Counted from the first letter of the stretch, positions 53,303 to 63,877 are shown. The stretch: DNA of 64,000 nucleotides from Streptomyces filamentosus (GCF_014654895.1 NZ_BNBE01000001.1:3618501-3682500), one strand, 5' to 3'. A program made the numbers and translations. Notes: a model not told the origin generated them from the letters alone.

Positions 53303-53376
53303 TGCGCCGCCAGGGACTCGAACCCCGGACCCGCTGATTAAGAGTCAGCTGCTCTAACCAACTGAGCTAGCGGCGC
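53303..53376 (-). tRNA. tRNA-Lys, anticodon CTT (copy 2)
   Basis: The same sequence as copy 1: acceptor GCGCCGC/GCGGCGC, anticodon loop CTCTTAA, T-arm GGTTCGAGTCC, discriminator A. It is preceded by its own hairpin terminator downstream on the minus strand. Confidence 0.95.
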
Positions 53377-53452
53377 CTGCTGACAGAGAAAATACTACCT
53401 GGTCCCGGGGGGTGCTCGTGACCACCCCGCCGGGGCCCTGCTCCGTACGGGT

Positions 53453-54211
53453 TCAGATCGCCAGCGAGAGCACCACCGGGGCCGCCCGCCGGTTCAGCGT
53501 GTCGGCGGCCGAGCGGAGCCGGTGCGCGTGCTCGATGGGGAGCGAGAGCGCCAGGCAGCCCACGGCGGAGCCGGCGGTCAGCGGGACCGCTGCGCAGACC
53601 GTGCCGACCGCGTACTCCTGGAGGTCGAGGACCGGGACGGTGGCCGGCTGGCTGTCCAGCTTGGAGAACAGCACCTTCTCGTTGGTGATCGTCCGGGAGG
53701 TCAGCCGGGCGATCTTGTGCCGGGAGAGGTGGTCGCGGCGGCCGTCGAGGTCGAGCTGGGTGAGCAGGCACTTGCCGACCGCGCTGGCGTGCGCGGCGGA
53801 GCGGAAGTCCACCCACTCGTGGACCTTGGGCGTGCGCGGGCCGTCGGCGAACTGGGTGATCTTCACCTCGCCGTCGATGTACCGGCTGATGTAGACGGCC
53901 GCGCCGACGGAGTCGCGCAGTTCGGTGAGCGTCTCCTGGAGCTTGGCCTCCAGGGCTTCCCGGCGGGTCGAGCCGGAGCCGAGGAGGACCAGGGAGTCCC
54001 CGATGACGTAGGCGCCGTCGGAGACCTGCTCGACGTACCCCTCGCGCCGGAGCATGAGGAGCAGCGACGCCAGGTGGGCGACGGGCAGGCCGGTCTCCCG
54101 CGCGATCTGGGCGTCCGACACCCCGCCGCCGTGGCGCGAGACCGTCTCGAGGACGCGCAGGGCGTATTGCACCGAGTGGAACGGCGCGGTGGGCTCGGGC
54201 TTCAGCGCCAC
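53453..54211 (-). CDS. IclR-family transcriptional regulator
   Basis: 252 aa. N-terminal winged helix (YALRVLETVSRHGGGVSDAQIARETGLPVAHLASLLLMLRREGYVEQVSDGAYVIG) and the IclR effector domain (VYISRYIDGEVKITQFA, SAAHASAVGKCLLTQL, LALSLPIEHAHRL). This architecture is widely conserved in Streptomyces, but I cannot assign the ligand. GTG start at 54211 with AGGGGGAAACC upstream. It diverges from the luciferase-like oxidoreductase gene by a 375-bp region that contains an AdpA-like site and a palindrome. Confidence 0.9.
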   Translation of the reverse strand: MALKPEPTAPFHSVQYALRVLETVSRHGGGVSDAQIARETGLPVAHLASLLLMLRREGYVEQVSDGAYVIGDSLVLLGSGSTRREALEAKLQETLTELRDSVGAAVYISRYIDGEVKITQFADGPRTPKVHEWVDFRSAAHASAVGKCLLTQLDLDGRRDHLSRHKIARLTSRTITNEKVLFSKLDSQPATVPVLDLQEYAVGTVCAAVPLTAGSAVGCLALSLPIEHAHRLRSAADTLNRRAAPVVLSLAI

Positions 54212-54586
54212 GGTTTCCCCCTACCAGGTTGTGACCGCAAGCTTCCGTACCACGATAGCCGCCAAACCCCCTCAACGGGGCGGCTGTTGGCGAGAATGAT
54301 GCGGAGGGACCCGCCCCTGTACTGGGACGCACCACTCTGGCATATGCCAAGGGCATTCCTGCGGGGAAGAGCCTCAGGTCAGAGCGGTGCGCACCCCTGT
54401 TCGAGAGGGGGTTCCGTTTAAGGAGAAACCAAGATTTTCCCCGGAGAAGCGGACCCGGAATCCCTCCCTCCGCTGGCTGGAATGTGACCCCAGCCACCCG
54501 GAGCGCGCCGTTCGCCCCGGAATAACCGTTCCCGCACCCCGGTTGCCGCTCCGTTGGACCCATTCGCACGGAGGAAGGACCGGACG
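54212..54586. promoter_or_regulatory. Divergent IclR / LLM oxidoreductase control region
   Basis: 375 bp without a gene. It contains TGGCGAGAAT at 54288-54297, which fits the AdpA consensus TGGCSNGWWY, and the 12-bp palindrome TGGCATATGCCA at 54338-54349, whose core recurs at 63372. No promoter elements can be assigned with certainty. Confidence 0.45.
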
Positions 54587-55711
54587 GTGAGCGAGACCGG
54601 CACCCAGGCAGACGCAGGCACGGCGGACGAGGACGCCGTACGGGGAAGGGCCCGGGGCTCGGCACCCGTACCGCTCTCCGTCCTGGACCTGGTGACCGTG
54701 GGCAGCGGCTCCACCGCGAGCAGGTCCCTCGCCACCAGCGTCGCGATCAGCCGGCTCGCCGAGCGGCGCGGCTACCACCGCCACTGGGTGGCCGAGCACC
54801 ACTCGATGCCCGGGGTCGCCTCCTCCTCCCCGGCGGTGATCCTCGCCCACCTCGCCGCCCACACCAGCCGCATCCGCCTCGGCTCCGGCGGCGTGATGCT
54901 CCCCAACCACGCCCCGCTGGTGATCGCCGAGCAGTTCGGCACCCTGGAGGCGCTCGCCCCGGGCCGGATCGACCTCGGCCTCGGCCGCGCGCCCGGCACC
55001 GACGGCGCCACCGCCGCCGCCCTGCGCCGCACCGACCGGTTGAACGAGGGCGCCGACGACTTCCCCGAGCAGCTCTCGGAGCTGACCCGCTTCCTCGACG
55101 ACTCCTTCCCGGACGGGCACCCGTACGCCCGGATCCACGCCGTGCCCGGCCCGGTGCAGGGGCCGAAGGGCCGCCCGCCGGTCTGGCTGCTCGGCTCCTC
55201 CGGCTTCAGCGCCCGGCTCGCCGGCCTGCTCGGCCTGCCGTTCGCCTTCGCCCACCACTTCTCGGCCCGCAACACGATCCCGGCCCTCGACCTCTACCGG
55301 CAGTCCTTCCGCCCCTCCGAGGTCCTGTCCGAGCCCTACGCCCTGATCGGCGTGGCCGCCCTCGCCGCCGACGAGGACGCGGAGGCCCGCCGCCAGGTGC
55401 TCACGGGCGCCGTCTCGATGCTGCGGCTGCGCACCGGCCGGCCCGGACTCGTCCCCACGCCCGAGGAGGCGGAGGCGGCGGAGCGCGGATTCTCCCCGGC
55501 CGAGCGGGAGTTCGTGGGGGACTGGCTCGGGAACATCGTCCACGGCACGCCGGACGAGGTCCGCACCGGGCTCGACGGGCTCCAGAAGCGCACCGGCGCC
55601 GACGAGCTGATGATCACCGCCAACGCGCACGGCGGGGGGGCCCGGCTGCGGAGCTACGAACTGATCGCCGACGCCTACGGGTTGCCCGAGGCGGAGCCCC
55701 CGGCGAACTGA
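54587..55711 (+). CDS. LLM-class flavin-dependent oxidoreductase
   Basis: 374 aa. The luciferase-like fold signature is clear: LSVLDLVTVGSGSTASRSLATSVAISRLAERRGYHRHWVAEHHSMPG (TIM-barrel strand 1), RIRLGSGGVMLPNHAPLVIAEQFGTLEALAPGRIDLGLGRAPGTD, then VWLLGSSGFSARLAGLLGLPFAFAHHF. The group uses FMN or F420. It is likely of the MsnO8-like group by the VAEHHSMPG box; the substrate is unknown. GTG start with GGAGGAAGGA upstream. It is divergent from the IclR gene, which may regulate it. Confidence 0.9.
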   Translation: MSETGTQADAGTADEDAVRGRARGSAPVPLSVLDLVTVGSGSTASRSLATSVAISRLAERRGYHRHWVAEHHSMPGVASSSPAVILAHLAAHTSRIRLGSGGVMLPNHAPLVIAEQFGTLEALAPGRIDLGLGRAPGTDGATAAALRRTDRLNEGADDFPEQLSELTRFLDDSFPDGHPYARIHAVPGPVQGPKGRPPVWLLGSSGFSARLAGLLGLPFAFAHHFSARNTIPALDLYRQSFRPSEVLSEPYALIGVAALAADEDAEARRQVLTGAVSMLRLRTGRPGLVPTPEEAEAAERGFSPAEREFVGDWLGNIVHGTPDEVRTGLDGLQKRTGADELMITANAHGGGARLRSYELIADAYGLPEAEPPAN

Positions 55712-55855
55712 ATCCCTGATTCCGGCGGGGGGATGGTTCATCGCCGAACCATCCCGCCGGCTTCCCTAAAGAAACCTTAAATCGCTCGTCACGCATGGTG
55801 GCGGGCGGTTCCGTTTTGTGCTGCGCGCCTCTGACGAGCACTTTCTCCGGCGAAT

Positions 55856-55884
55856 TGGTCTAGTCCTCAATCTGGTTCAGACCA
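55856..55884 (+). promoter_or_regulatory. Chitinase promoter direct repeats, DasR-type sites
   Basis: TGGTCTAGTCC (55856-55866) and TGGTTCAGACCA (55873-55884), 17 bp apart, about 80-110 bp before the chitinase start. They match the known 12-bp direct repeats of Streptomyces chitinase promoters (TGGTCYRGACCA type), which are DasR targets. Confidence 0.85.
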
Positions 55885-55965
55885 TTGACGCACTGTTCAC
55901 GCGGGGGCTATCACTTCACCAACTCCTTGTACGGCACCACCAGTACCCCCCATCGGAGGACGCTC

Positions 55966-57678
<1,713 letters not shown>

Positions 57679-57708
57679 GCCCTGACCGCCCGTAACACCC
57701 CCTGAACC

Positions 57709-57747
57709 ACTGCCCCCGCCCGGAATGTCCCTCCGGTCGGGGGCAGT
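57709..57747 (+). terminator. Hairpin terminator after the chitinase
   Basis: Inverted repeat ACTGCCCCCG (57709-57718) and CGGGGGCAGT (57738-57747), 31 bp after the chitinase stop. Confidence 0.8.
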
Positions 57748-57792
57748 CCCATGCCGGAGCCGGGCGCGCGCGGGCCGCCGGACCGGCGCCGT

Positions 57793-58902
57793 TCAGGAGG
57801 AGTCGCAGCCGATGCCGTCGCCGTCGCGGTCGAGCCGGTGGGGATCGTCGGATCCGACCCACACGGGACCCGGCAGGTCCGAGCAGTCCACGTCGGGCAC
57901 GCCCGCGGGAGGCCCCGGCGGCAGGCCGGGCGCGGTCCGCCGCGGCGCGGGGGCGGCGGGAGTGGTGGGAGCGGCCGTGGGAGGAACCGCCGTCCTGGGG
58001 GCGGTCGTGGGGGGAGCGGCCGTGGTGGGGCGCACGGCGGGGGTGGCGGGGCAGGAGCCCCACAGGCCGGCGTCGGCGCTCCGGGCGGCGGACTGCGCGC
58101 GGGAGATCCGGGACCAGTACTTGTCGTTGGGCTGGTACAGCACGCTCTTCGCGTGGCCGCCCCGCACCAGCGCCTCGTTCACGAAGACGCCGTCCTCGTT
58201 CCACAGGTAGAGCAGATAACGGCCGTACCGGTCCTTCAGCTCGTCGTCCCGCTCCAGCCGGACCGTGCTCCCCGGGGGCAGCAGGGCGCGGGTCCGCGCG
58301 GTGGCCTCCCGGGCGAAGCACTCGCCCTTCTCCGGCGTGTCGATCTCCAGCAGCCGGACCCGCGTGACGGCCCCGGCGGGAACGACCGCCCCCCGCCCGC
58401 GCACCTCGACCGTGTCGCCGTCGACCACCCGCGTCACCACGGCGGTGCGGGACGCGGGGGTACGGGGAGGCTCTGTGGTCCCCGTGGTCCCTGTTGTCCC
58501 CGTGGTCCCGGGGGGTTCGGCCGCTCCGGCGGCCCTGGAGGTCTCGGGAGCCTCGGCCGCCCCGGTGGTCCCGGTGGCCGCAGTGGTCTCGGCGACCTCA
58601 GCCGCCTCGGTCGCCTCGGTCGTCTCAGCCGTCCCGGGGGTTTCGGGGGTCCCCGTCGTCCCCGTCGTCCCCGTAGTCCCCGGGGGATCCTCGACGGCCC
58701 GGACCGGGGTGTCCGCCGTCCTCTCCTCGTCGGGGGAGACGGCTTCCAGCAGGGCCCCGAAGCCCAGGAAGAGGACGAAGGCGAGGGCGAGCGCCTTGAA
58801 CCAGAAGCGCGCGCCCCTGCGTGGCCGCCGCGGCCCGGGGCTGCGGGGCGGCGGGGCGTTCCGGCGCCAGGCGGAGGGGTCGGGCGGGGGTGAGGGGCTC
58901 AT
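57793..58902 (-). CDS. Membrane-anchored thermonuclease-like (SNase) protein with Excalibur domain
   Basis: 369 aa. N-terminal membrane helix (FWFKALALAFVLFLGFGALLEAV), then a low-complexity Gly/Thr/Pro/Glu region (repeated GTTGTTGTTG). SNase-like domain about residues 155-275: VTRVVDGDTVEVRG, VRLLEIDTPEKGECFAREATA and DRYGRYLLYLWNEDG with the catalytic Arg/Glu-type residues. A Pro-rich linker and an Excalibur calcium-binding tail (VDCSDLPGPVWVG...LDRDGDGIGCDSS) follow. It should degrade nucleic acid outside the membrane in a Ca-dependent way. ATG at 58902 has GGAGG upstream. It follows the c-di-GMP gene by 19 bp. Confidence 0.88.
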   Translation of the reverse strand: MSPSPPPDPSAWRRNAPPPRSPGPRRPRRGARFWFKALALAFVLFLGFGALLEAVSPDEERTADTPVRAVEDPPGTTGTTGTTGTPETPGTAETTEATEAAEVAETTAATGTTGAAEAPETSRAAGAAEPPGTTGTTGTTGTTEPPRTPASRTAVVTRVVDGDTVEVRGRGAVVPAGAVTRVRLLEIDTPEKGECFAREATARTRALLPPGSTVRLERDDELKDRYGRYLLYLWNEDGVFVNEALVRGGHAKSVLYQPNDKYWSRISRAQSAARSADAGLWGSCPATPAVRPTTAAPPTTAPRTAVPPTAAPTTPAAPAPRRTAPGLPPGPPAGVPDVDCSDLPGPVWVGSDDPHRLDRDGDGIGCDSS

Positions 58903-58921
58903 GGCGCCTCCTCGGAGCGGG

Positions 58922-60820
58922 TCACTCCAGTACAGCACCGCCGGGACCGCACCGCCGCCGGGCGCCGGTCCCCGGCGGGGGGCAGACCCGCAGGGGGGTG
59001 GTGCCCTCCAGCATCGCGGCGATGTGGTCGGGGGAGACGGCGCGGGAGTAGAGCCAGCCCTGGCCGGTGTCGCAGCCGATGCGGCGGAGGCGGGCGGCCT
59101 GGCCGACGGTCTCGACGCACTCGGCGGTCACCGTCAGGCCGAGGCGGTGGGCGAGCTGGACGAGGGCCTCCACGATCAGCTCGTCCGCCGGGTTGGCGTG
59201 CTCCTCGTCCTGGAAGCCGCGGACGAAGGAGCCGTCCAGCTTGAGGACGGAGACCGGCAGCCGGCTGAGGTAGGCGAGGTTCGAGTAGCCGGTGCCGAAG
59301 TCGTCGATGGCGATCCGCACGCCCATGTCGCTGAGCGCCTGGAGCGCCTGGAGGGGCCGTCCCGCCGAGCCCATCACGGCGGACTCGGTCAGCTCCAGCT
59401 GGAGCAGGTGCGGGGCGAGGCCGGTCTCGGCGAGGATCCCCGCGACGTCCGCCACCAGGTCGGAGTCCCAGACCTGGCGGACCGCCACGTTGACGGAGAC
59501 GAAGAGCGGGCGCTCGCGCGGGTGGTCCTTCTGCCACTGGCGGGCCTGCCGGCAGGCGGTGCGGAGCACCCAGCGGCCGAGTTCGACGATCGTGCCGTCC
59601 TCCTCGGCGATCCCGACGAACCGATTCGGCGGGAGCACGCCGAACTGCGGGTGGTTCCAGCGGACCAGCGCCTCGACCCCGCGCACCGCCCCGCCCGCGA
59701 GGTCGACCAGCGGCTGGTACTCCAGGGCGAACTCCCCGCGCTCCACGGCGGGCCGCAGCGTGGAGGAGAGCGACTGCCGGGTGATCCGGTGGGCGTTGCG
59801 CTCGGGGTCGAAGAGCGTCCAGCGGCCCTTGCCGTCGGCCTTCGCCCAGTACAGCGTGGTGTCGGCGGCCTGCATCAGACCGGTGGCGGTGGTGCCGGCG
59901 GCGGTGCGCTCGACGACGCCGATGGAGGCGGAGACGGAGAGCCGCTGGCCGCCGAGGTCGAAGGGCCGCTCAAGGGCGTGCAGGACCGAGCGGGCCAGGT
60001 CGGCGAGCTGTTCCGTACCGGTGGAGTCCTCGACGAGGACGGCGAACTCGTCACCGCCGAGCCGGGCGACGAGGAGGCCGCCGCTGCGGGTGTAGCCGGC
60101 GCTGTCGGCGCACTCGGTGAGCCGGCCGGCGACGGCGGCCAGCAGCCGGTCGCCCACCCGGTGCCCGAGGGTGTCGTTGACCGCCTTGAAGCCGTCGAGG
60201 TCCAGGTAGCAGAGGCCGATCCGCCCCGTTCTGCCCTGGCCGTGCGGCGCGTACGGGAAGGCGGGCCGGTCCGGCTCCGCGCTCTCCGCCGCCGCCGTCT
60301 CCAGCGCGGCCGAGAGCCGTTCGAAGAAGAGCGCCCGGTTGGGGAGGCGGGTCACCGGGTCGTGCATCTGGAGGTGGCGGAGCCGGGCCTGGAGCTCGCG
60401 GCGGTCGCTGATGTCGGTGAGGGAGAGCAGCACCCGGCCGGTGTCGGGCACGGGCGCGACGGTGACCTCGGCCCACAGCTTGCGCCCGTCGGGGTGCTTG
60501 AGCCGGCGGGTGCAGCGGAAGCGGGAGCGGCGGCCGCGCAGCACCTCGCGGTAGGCCTGCCAGGTGCGGCCGTCGGCGGCGAGGTCCACGAGGTCGGCGG
60601 CGGCCTGCTCGCGCAGGGCGGCGCTGTCGGTGCCGAGGAGGGCGCCGAGGGAGTCGTTGGCGGCGACGACCAGGCCGTCCCGGTCGACGAGGGCCATGGC
60701 GAGCTGGGAGGTGCGGAAGGCCGCTCGGTAGTCGCGGAGTTCACGCTCCGTGAGTACCGGACGGGCGGGCGGGACGCCCGGCGGGTCTGGGTGTACCGGT
60801 CCTTCGGGGGTTCCGCTCAC
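58922..60820 (-). CDS. PAS-GGDEF-EAL cyclic di-GMP turnover protein
   Basis: 632 aa. PAS domain (residues about 20-130: FRTSQLAMALVDRDGLVVAANDSLGALLG), GGDEF domain (DPVTRLPNRALFFERL to VARLGGDEFAVLVED, intact GGDEF near residue 256), then an EAL domain (FALEYQPLVDLAGGAVRGVEALVRW, LELTESAVMGSAG, IDDFGTGYSNLAYLSRL). Both catalytic motifs are retained, so it may make and/or degrade c-di-GMP, which controls development in Streptomyces. No membrane helix is seen, so it is cytosolic and PAS-sensing. GTG at 60820 with GGGAGCGAGCG is preferred to ATG at 60895. It is upstream of the SNase-like gene. Confidence 0.92.
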   Translation of the reverse strand: MSGTPEGPVHPDPPGVPPARPVLTERELRDYRAAFRTSQLAMALVDRDGLVVAANDSLGALLGTDSAALREQAAADLVDLAADGRTWQAYREVLRGRRSRFRCTRRLKHPDGRKLWAEVTVAPVPDTGRVLLSLTDISDRRELQARLRHLQMHDPVTRLPNRALFFERLSAALETAAAESAEPDRPAFPYAPHGQGRTGRIGLCYLDLDGFKAVNDTLGHRVGDRLLAAVAGRLTECADSAGYTRSGGLLVARLGGDEFAVLVEDSTGTEQLADLARSVLHALERPFDLGGQRLSVSASIGVVERTAAGTTATGLMQAADTTLYWAKADGKGRWTLFDPERNAHRITRQSLSSTLRPAVERGEFALEYQPLVDLAGGAVRGVEALVRWNHPQFGVLPPNRFVGIAEEDGTIVELGRWVLRTACRQARQWQKDHPRERPLFVSVNVAVRQVWDSDLVADVAGILAETGLAPHLLQLELTESAVMGSAGRPLQALQALSDMGVRIAIDDFGTGYSNLAYLSRLPVSVLKLDGSFVRGFQDEEHANPADELIVEALVQLAHRLGLTVTAECVETVGQAARLRRIGCDTGQGWLYSRAVSPDHIAAMLEGTTPLRVCPPPGTGARRRCGPGGAVLE

Positions 60821-61056
60821 CGCTCGCTCCCGTGGTGCAGTGGGGCCGTTCACATGTGGTCGGAATGGTCGGCCTGGGACAAGTGTGCCGATCATAGAGC
60901 CAGCAGGGGGAGCGTTCCAGCTCCGGGGCGGTGGGCCGGGGGCCGGGCGGGTGTGAGGCCGGCCACCGCGCGCCCTCCCGCGCGACCGTTTGCGCCCGGG
61001 GCTGACACATGGCGCCTCAGGAATGACCGAATGTGACTTTCCGTGAGATGGAACAT

Positions 61057-61072
61057 GTCACTCCGGCGTCAC
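61057..61072. promoter_or_regulatory. GTCAC-N6-GTCAC direct repeat, AfsQ1/GlnR-type box
   Basis: GTCAC at 61057 and 61068 with a 6-bp spacer match the GTnAC-n6-GTnAC pattern used by AfsQ1 (and, loosely, GlnR) in Streptomyces. It lies about 40-55 bp before the protease start. Short patterns like this occur by chance, so this is only a candidate. Confidence 0.35.
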
Positions 61073-61111
61073 CCTTGCGCCACTCCCTCACCCGACCGGG
61101 GCAGCGGAAAC

Positions 61112-62425
61112 ATGCGAAACACCGTGAACCATCACAAGGTGGGTGAGGTGTCCCGCACTCGCGAACCGGAGGTCCACGTGGAGGGTCAGCAGCCACCCGG
61201 GGGAGTGGAGCGCTCCCGGCTGCGCGCCGGAGCCGCCTCGTTCACCGCCCTCGCCGCCCTCGCGGCCACCGGCCTGGTCGCCGGGCCCGCCGCGGCCGCG
61301 CCCTCGGCCGGTCCCTGCGCCCTGCCCCGTACCGCCGCGCACCACTCGCTCGGCCTCGACAGCTGGAACGGCTCCTATCCGCGCCCCGAGCGGTCCCTCG
61401 ACGCGGTCATGATCTTCCTGTCCTTCCCGGACGCCACCCCGGTGACCACCCCGGAGGAGCTGGCCGCCGACCACTTCCCGGGCACCACCGAGTTCTTCCG
61501 GCGGGCCTCCTACGGCCGCTTCGACCTGCGCCCGCACCCCCGGGACGCCTGGACGCCGATGCCCCGCCCGTCCACCGAGTACGACATACGGCGCGACTGG
61601 GACGCCGGGAAGCGGGCCGACTACCTGCGGGACGCGATCGCTGCGGCCGACGCCTCCGTGGACTTCTCCCGGTACGACATCGTCTATCTGGTGGCCGACC
61701 CGGACGCGCCCGGCGTGGACTCGGACGCCACCAAGGTGGTCAACCTGGAGCGGCCGGTGGAGGCCGACGGCGCGAAGATCCGCCGGGTCGTCACGGTCTT
61801 CGAGCGGCACCCGCCGGACCGGAACGTCCTCGCCCACGAGACGGGCCACGTCTTCGACCTGCCCGACCTCTACCGCAGGCCCGCCGACGGCAAGGGCGAC
61901 TGGGACACGCACGTGGGCGACTGGGACGTCATGGGCAGCCAGTTCGGGCTGGCCCCCGACCCCTTCGGCTGGCACAAGTGGAAGCTCGGCTGGCTGGACC
62001 GCTCGCAGGTGGCCTGCGTACGGGACGGGGAGCCGAGGGTCGTCGCCCTGGAGCCGGTCTCCGCCGCCCCGGCGACCCCGACCGCGCGCGGCACCCGGCT
62101 CGCGGTGGTCCGCACCGGCCCCGACAGCGTCCTCGCGGTCGAGGCCCGCGCCGCCACCGGCAACGACGCCGACACCTGCACCGAGGGCGTCCTCGTCTAC
62201 CGGGTCCGGGCGCGCGCGGCCTCCGGCGACGGTCCGGTCGAGGTCGTCGACGGCCACCCGGCCACCGAGGCGTGCTGGGAGCGCTCGGTCTACCCGCCGC
62301 TCGCGGACGCCCCGCTGGAGGTGGGCGAGACGCTCACGGTGCCCGGCACGGGCGTCCGGATCGAGGTCGCGGACCGCAGCCGGGCCGGCGTCTGGACGGT
62401 ACGGATCACTCCGCCGGGCCTCTGA
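61112..62425 (+). CDS. Secreted M6-family (immune inhibitor A-like) metalloprotease
   Basis: 437 aa. Signal peptide-like region (RSRLRAGAASFTALAALAATGLVAGPAAAA) at about residues 31-62. Catalytic zinc motif LAHETGHVFDLPDLY near 230-245 (HExGH, with a further Asp after LPD) is diagnostic of M6 domain proteins, together with YDIVYLVADPDAPGVD, GDWDVMG and WHKWKLGWL. It should degrade extracellular proteins. ATG at 61112 gives a long N-tail; GTG at 61148 or later is possible. Monocistronic; followed by a hairpin terminator. Confidence 0.9.
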   Translation: MRNTVNHHKVGEVSRTREPEVHVEGQQPPGGVERSRLRAGAASFTALAALAATGLVAGPAAAAPSAGPCALPRTAAHHSLGLDSWNGSYPRPERSLDAVMIFLSFPDATPVTTPEELAADHFPGTTEFFRRASYGRFDLRPHPRDAWTPMPRPSTEYDIRRDWDAGKRADYLRDAIAAADASVDFSRYDIVYLVADPDAPGVDSDATKVVNLERPVEADGAKIRRVVTVFERHPPDRNVLAHETGHVFDLPDLYRRPADGKGDWDTHVGDWDVMGSQFGLAPDPFGWHKWKLGWLDRSQVACVRDGEPRVVALEPVSAAPATPTARGTRLAVVRTGPDSVLAVEARAATGNDADTCTEGVLVYRVRARAASGDGPVEVVDGHPATEACWERSVYPPLADAPLEVGETLTVPGTGVRIEVADRSRAGVWTVRITPPGL

Positions 62426-62501
62426 GCCCCGGCGCACGGAACTCCGCGCGCGGTGATCCCGGCGCACGGCACCCCCGGCGCACGGCGGTCCCGGGCAAAC
62501 G

Positions 62502-62535
62502 GAAGAGGCCCCTCGCTTTCGCGAGGAGCCTCTTC
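62502..62535. terminator. Hairpin terminator of tRNA-Lys copy 3
   Basis: GAAGAGG arm from 62502 and CCTCTTC arm to 62535 with an inner CCTCG/CGAGG and CTTTCG loop. It sits between convergent M6-protease and tRNA-Lys transcripts. Confidence 0.85.
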
Positions 62536-62542
62536 CTGTCGG

Positions 62543-62616
62543 TGCGCCGCCAGGGACTCGAACCCCGGACCCGCTGATTAAGAGTCAGCTGCTCTAACCA
62601 ACTGAGCTAGCGGCGC
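62543..62616 (-). tRNA. tRNA-Lys, anticodon CTT (copy 3)
   Basis: Identical to copies 1 and 2: GCGCCGC/GCGGCGC acceptor, CTCTTAA anticodon loop, discriminator A. Its 5' end overlaps the 3' end of the protein gene to the right, which is read in the same direction, by 10 bp. Confidence 0.95.
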
Positions 62617-63260
62617 CTGCTGACGTCGTAGACATTAGCATCCTGAACGGCGGGAGCAAAAATCGATACCCGCACACCGGCCGCCGAAACCGCCCGGGCC
62701 GCCCGGACACAGGCCCAGAGCATCACCTCGGGGCCGGGGAGCCAGGGATTGCGGGTGTCCGGGGCGACCAGCCAGCGCGGCCGGGAGGACTCCGGGGCGG
62801 CCGGGACCAGCGGCGGAACGGTCACCGCGTCGCCCGTCCCGTGACAGAGCGGCCGGGGAACGCCCTCGCCCCACTCCTCCCAGTCGAGGAGCGCGGGCAG
62901 CCGCTGGGCGGTGCCCGGCGCGGCGAAGAGCAGCATCCGTCCCCGGTGCGCGGCCACCGGGCCCGAGCCCGGCCCCTCCTCCCACAGCCGGTCCAGCATC
63001 CGCCGGCCGAAGACCGGGTCCACGCTGACGACGTCGAAGGCCGTCCCGCAGGGCAGCACCGCCGGGGACTCCGGCCGCGCCTCCCAGCGCGCGAGCGCCG
63101 TCCCGAGGTCCGCGGGCCCCGCCGCGGCCGAGGCCAGCCAGGCGGCCCCGGCGGCGGTGACCCGGGCGGTCTGGTGCCGCTCCTCGCCCGCCGTCCCCAG
63201 GAAACGGAAGACGTCGTGGGTGGACGGGGTCTCGTCGCGCAGCCAGGTCGTCGTCGTCAT
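62607..63260 (-). CDS. Bifunctional primase/polymerase-like N-terminal domain protein, function unknown
   Basis: 217 aa. DVFRFLGTAGEERHQTARVTAAGAAWLASA resembles the opening of Prim-Pol-like proteins common in Streptomyces, with FDVVSVDPVFGRRMLDRL and RMLLFAAPGT further on and WLVAPDTRNPWLPGPEVMLW near the end. The usual catalytic Asp-x-Asp is not evident, so activity is doubtful. ATG at 63260 is the only Met giving a full domain; no strong ribosome site. The TAG stop is inside the 5' part of tRNA-Lys copy 3. It could be a divergent, inactive relative with a regulatory role. Confidence 0.72.
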   Translation of the reverse strand: MTTTTWLRDETPSTHDVFRFLGTAGEERHQTARVTAAGAAWLASAAAGPADLGTALARWEARPESPAVLPCGTAFDVVSVDPVFGRRMLDRLWEEGPGSGPVAAHRGRMLLFAAPGTAQRLPALLDWEEWGEGVPRPLCHGTGDAVTVPPLVPAAPESSRPRWLVAPDTRNPWLPGPEVMLWACVRAARAVSAAGVRVSIFAPAVQDANVYDVSRRR

Positions 63261-63520
63261 GCGGACAGGTCTACCGGCCGTGACGGAGCGAACGCCGAGA
63301 GTTCCGGAAAACTGCGGGGGAACTCCGGGAAACACGGACAGGGCCATGATCCGGGGAGTATCGTTCGCCCCGGCATATGCCGAACGGTTGTTCCGCACGC
63401 GCGTTCCGTACGCGTGTTCCGCACGCGCCACCCGTATGTGTGGTCCGTGCGTGGGGTCCGTACGCACCGCCCCCGCGCGCGGCCCGTCGTGCCGCGCGCC
63501 GTGCGCCCAGGCCCGGGGGC
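63261..63520. promoter_or_regulatory. Intergenic region with palindrome and TTCCGCACGCG repeats
   Basis: 260 bp with no gene. It contains the palindrome CGGCATATGCCG (63371-63382), then three repeats near TTCCGCACGCG/TTCCGTACGCG from about 63390, about 14 bp apart. Confidence 0.5.
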
Positions 63521-63877
63521 TCAGTCCTCCGCGGGCCGCCCCTCCGTCCGGATCAGGTCCCGCCCGAACTCGATCATCTTCCGCGCGTAGTCCTCGGTCC
63601 AGGCGGCTCGCCCGGCCACGTCCGCCGCCGTCAGCCGGTCGAACCGCTTCGGGTCGGCGAGCTGCGCCGCCGCCACCGCCTGGAACTCGACCGCCCGGTC
63701 CGCCGCCGCCCGGAAGGCCAGCGTCAGCTCGGTCGCCCGGGCCAGCAGCTCCTTCGGGTCCTCGATCGACTCCAGGTCGAAGAAGTGCTCGGGGTCGGCG
63801 GTCGCCTCGGCAGGCTCGAAGACCAGGGGCGCCGGCCGCAGCCGCCGCTGTCCGCTCCGCTCCGCGGATTCCGCCAT
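63521..63877 (-). CDS. Conserved hypothetical protein, helical
   Basis: 118 aa. Predicted mainly helical and acidic: FFDLESIEDPKELLARATELTLAFRAAADRAVEFQAVAAAQLADPKRFDRLTAADVAGRAAWTEDYARKMIEFGRDLIR. No signal, membrane helix or cysteine motif. GAGGAGC precedes the ATG at 63877, so it is expressed. Its spacing of DPKELLARA... and the final helix suggests a small dimeric protein, but I cannot assign a family or function. Confidence 0.8.
   Translation of the reverse strand: MAESAERSGQRRLRPAPLVFEPAEATADPEHFFDLESIEDPKELLARATELTLAFRAAADRAVEFQAVAAAQLADPKRFDRLTAADVAGRAAWTEDYARKMIEFGRDLIRTEGRPAED

Noticed and set aside
61057..61072. GlnR-controlled promoter for the M6 protease
   Set aside because: A GTCAC-N6-GTCAC pair is present, but it lacks the GAAAC half usual for GlnR; it is kept only as a weak AfsQ1-type candidate.
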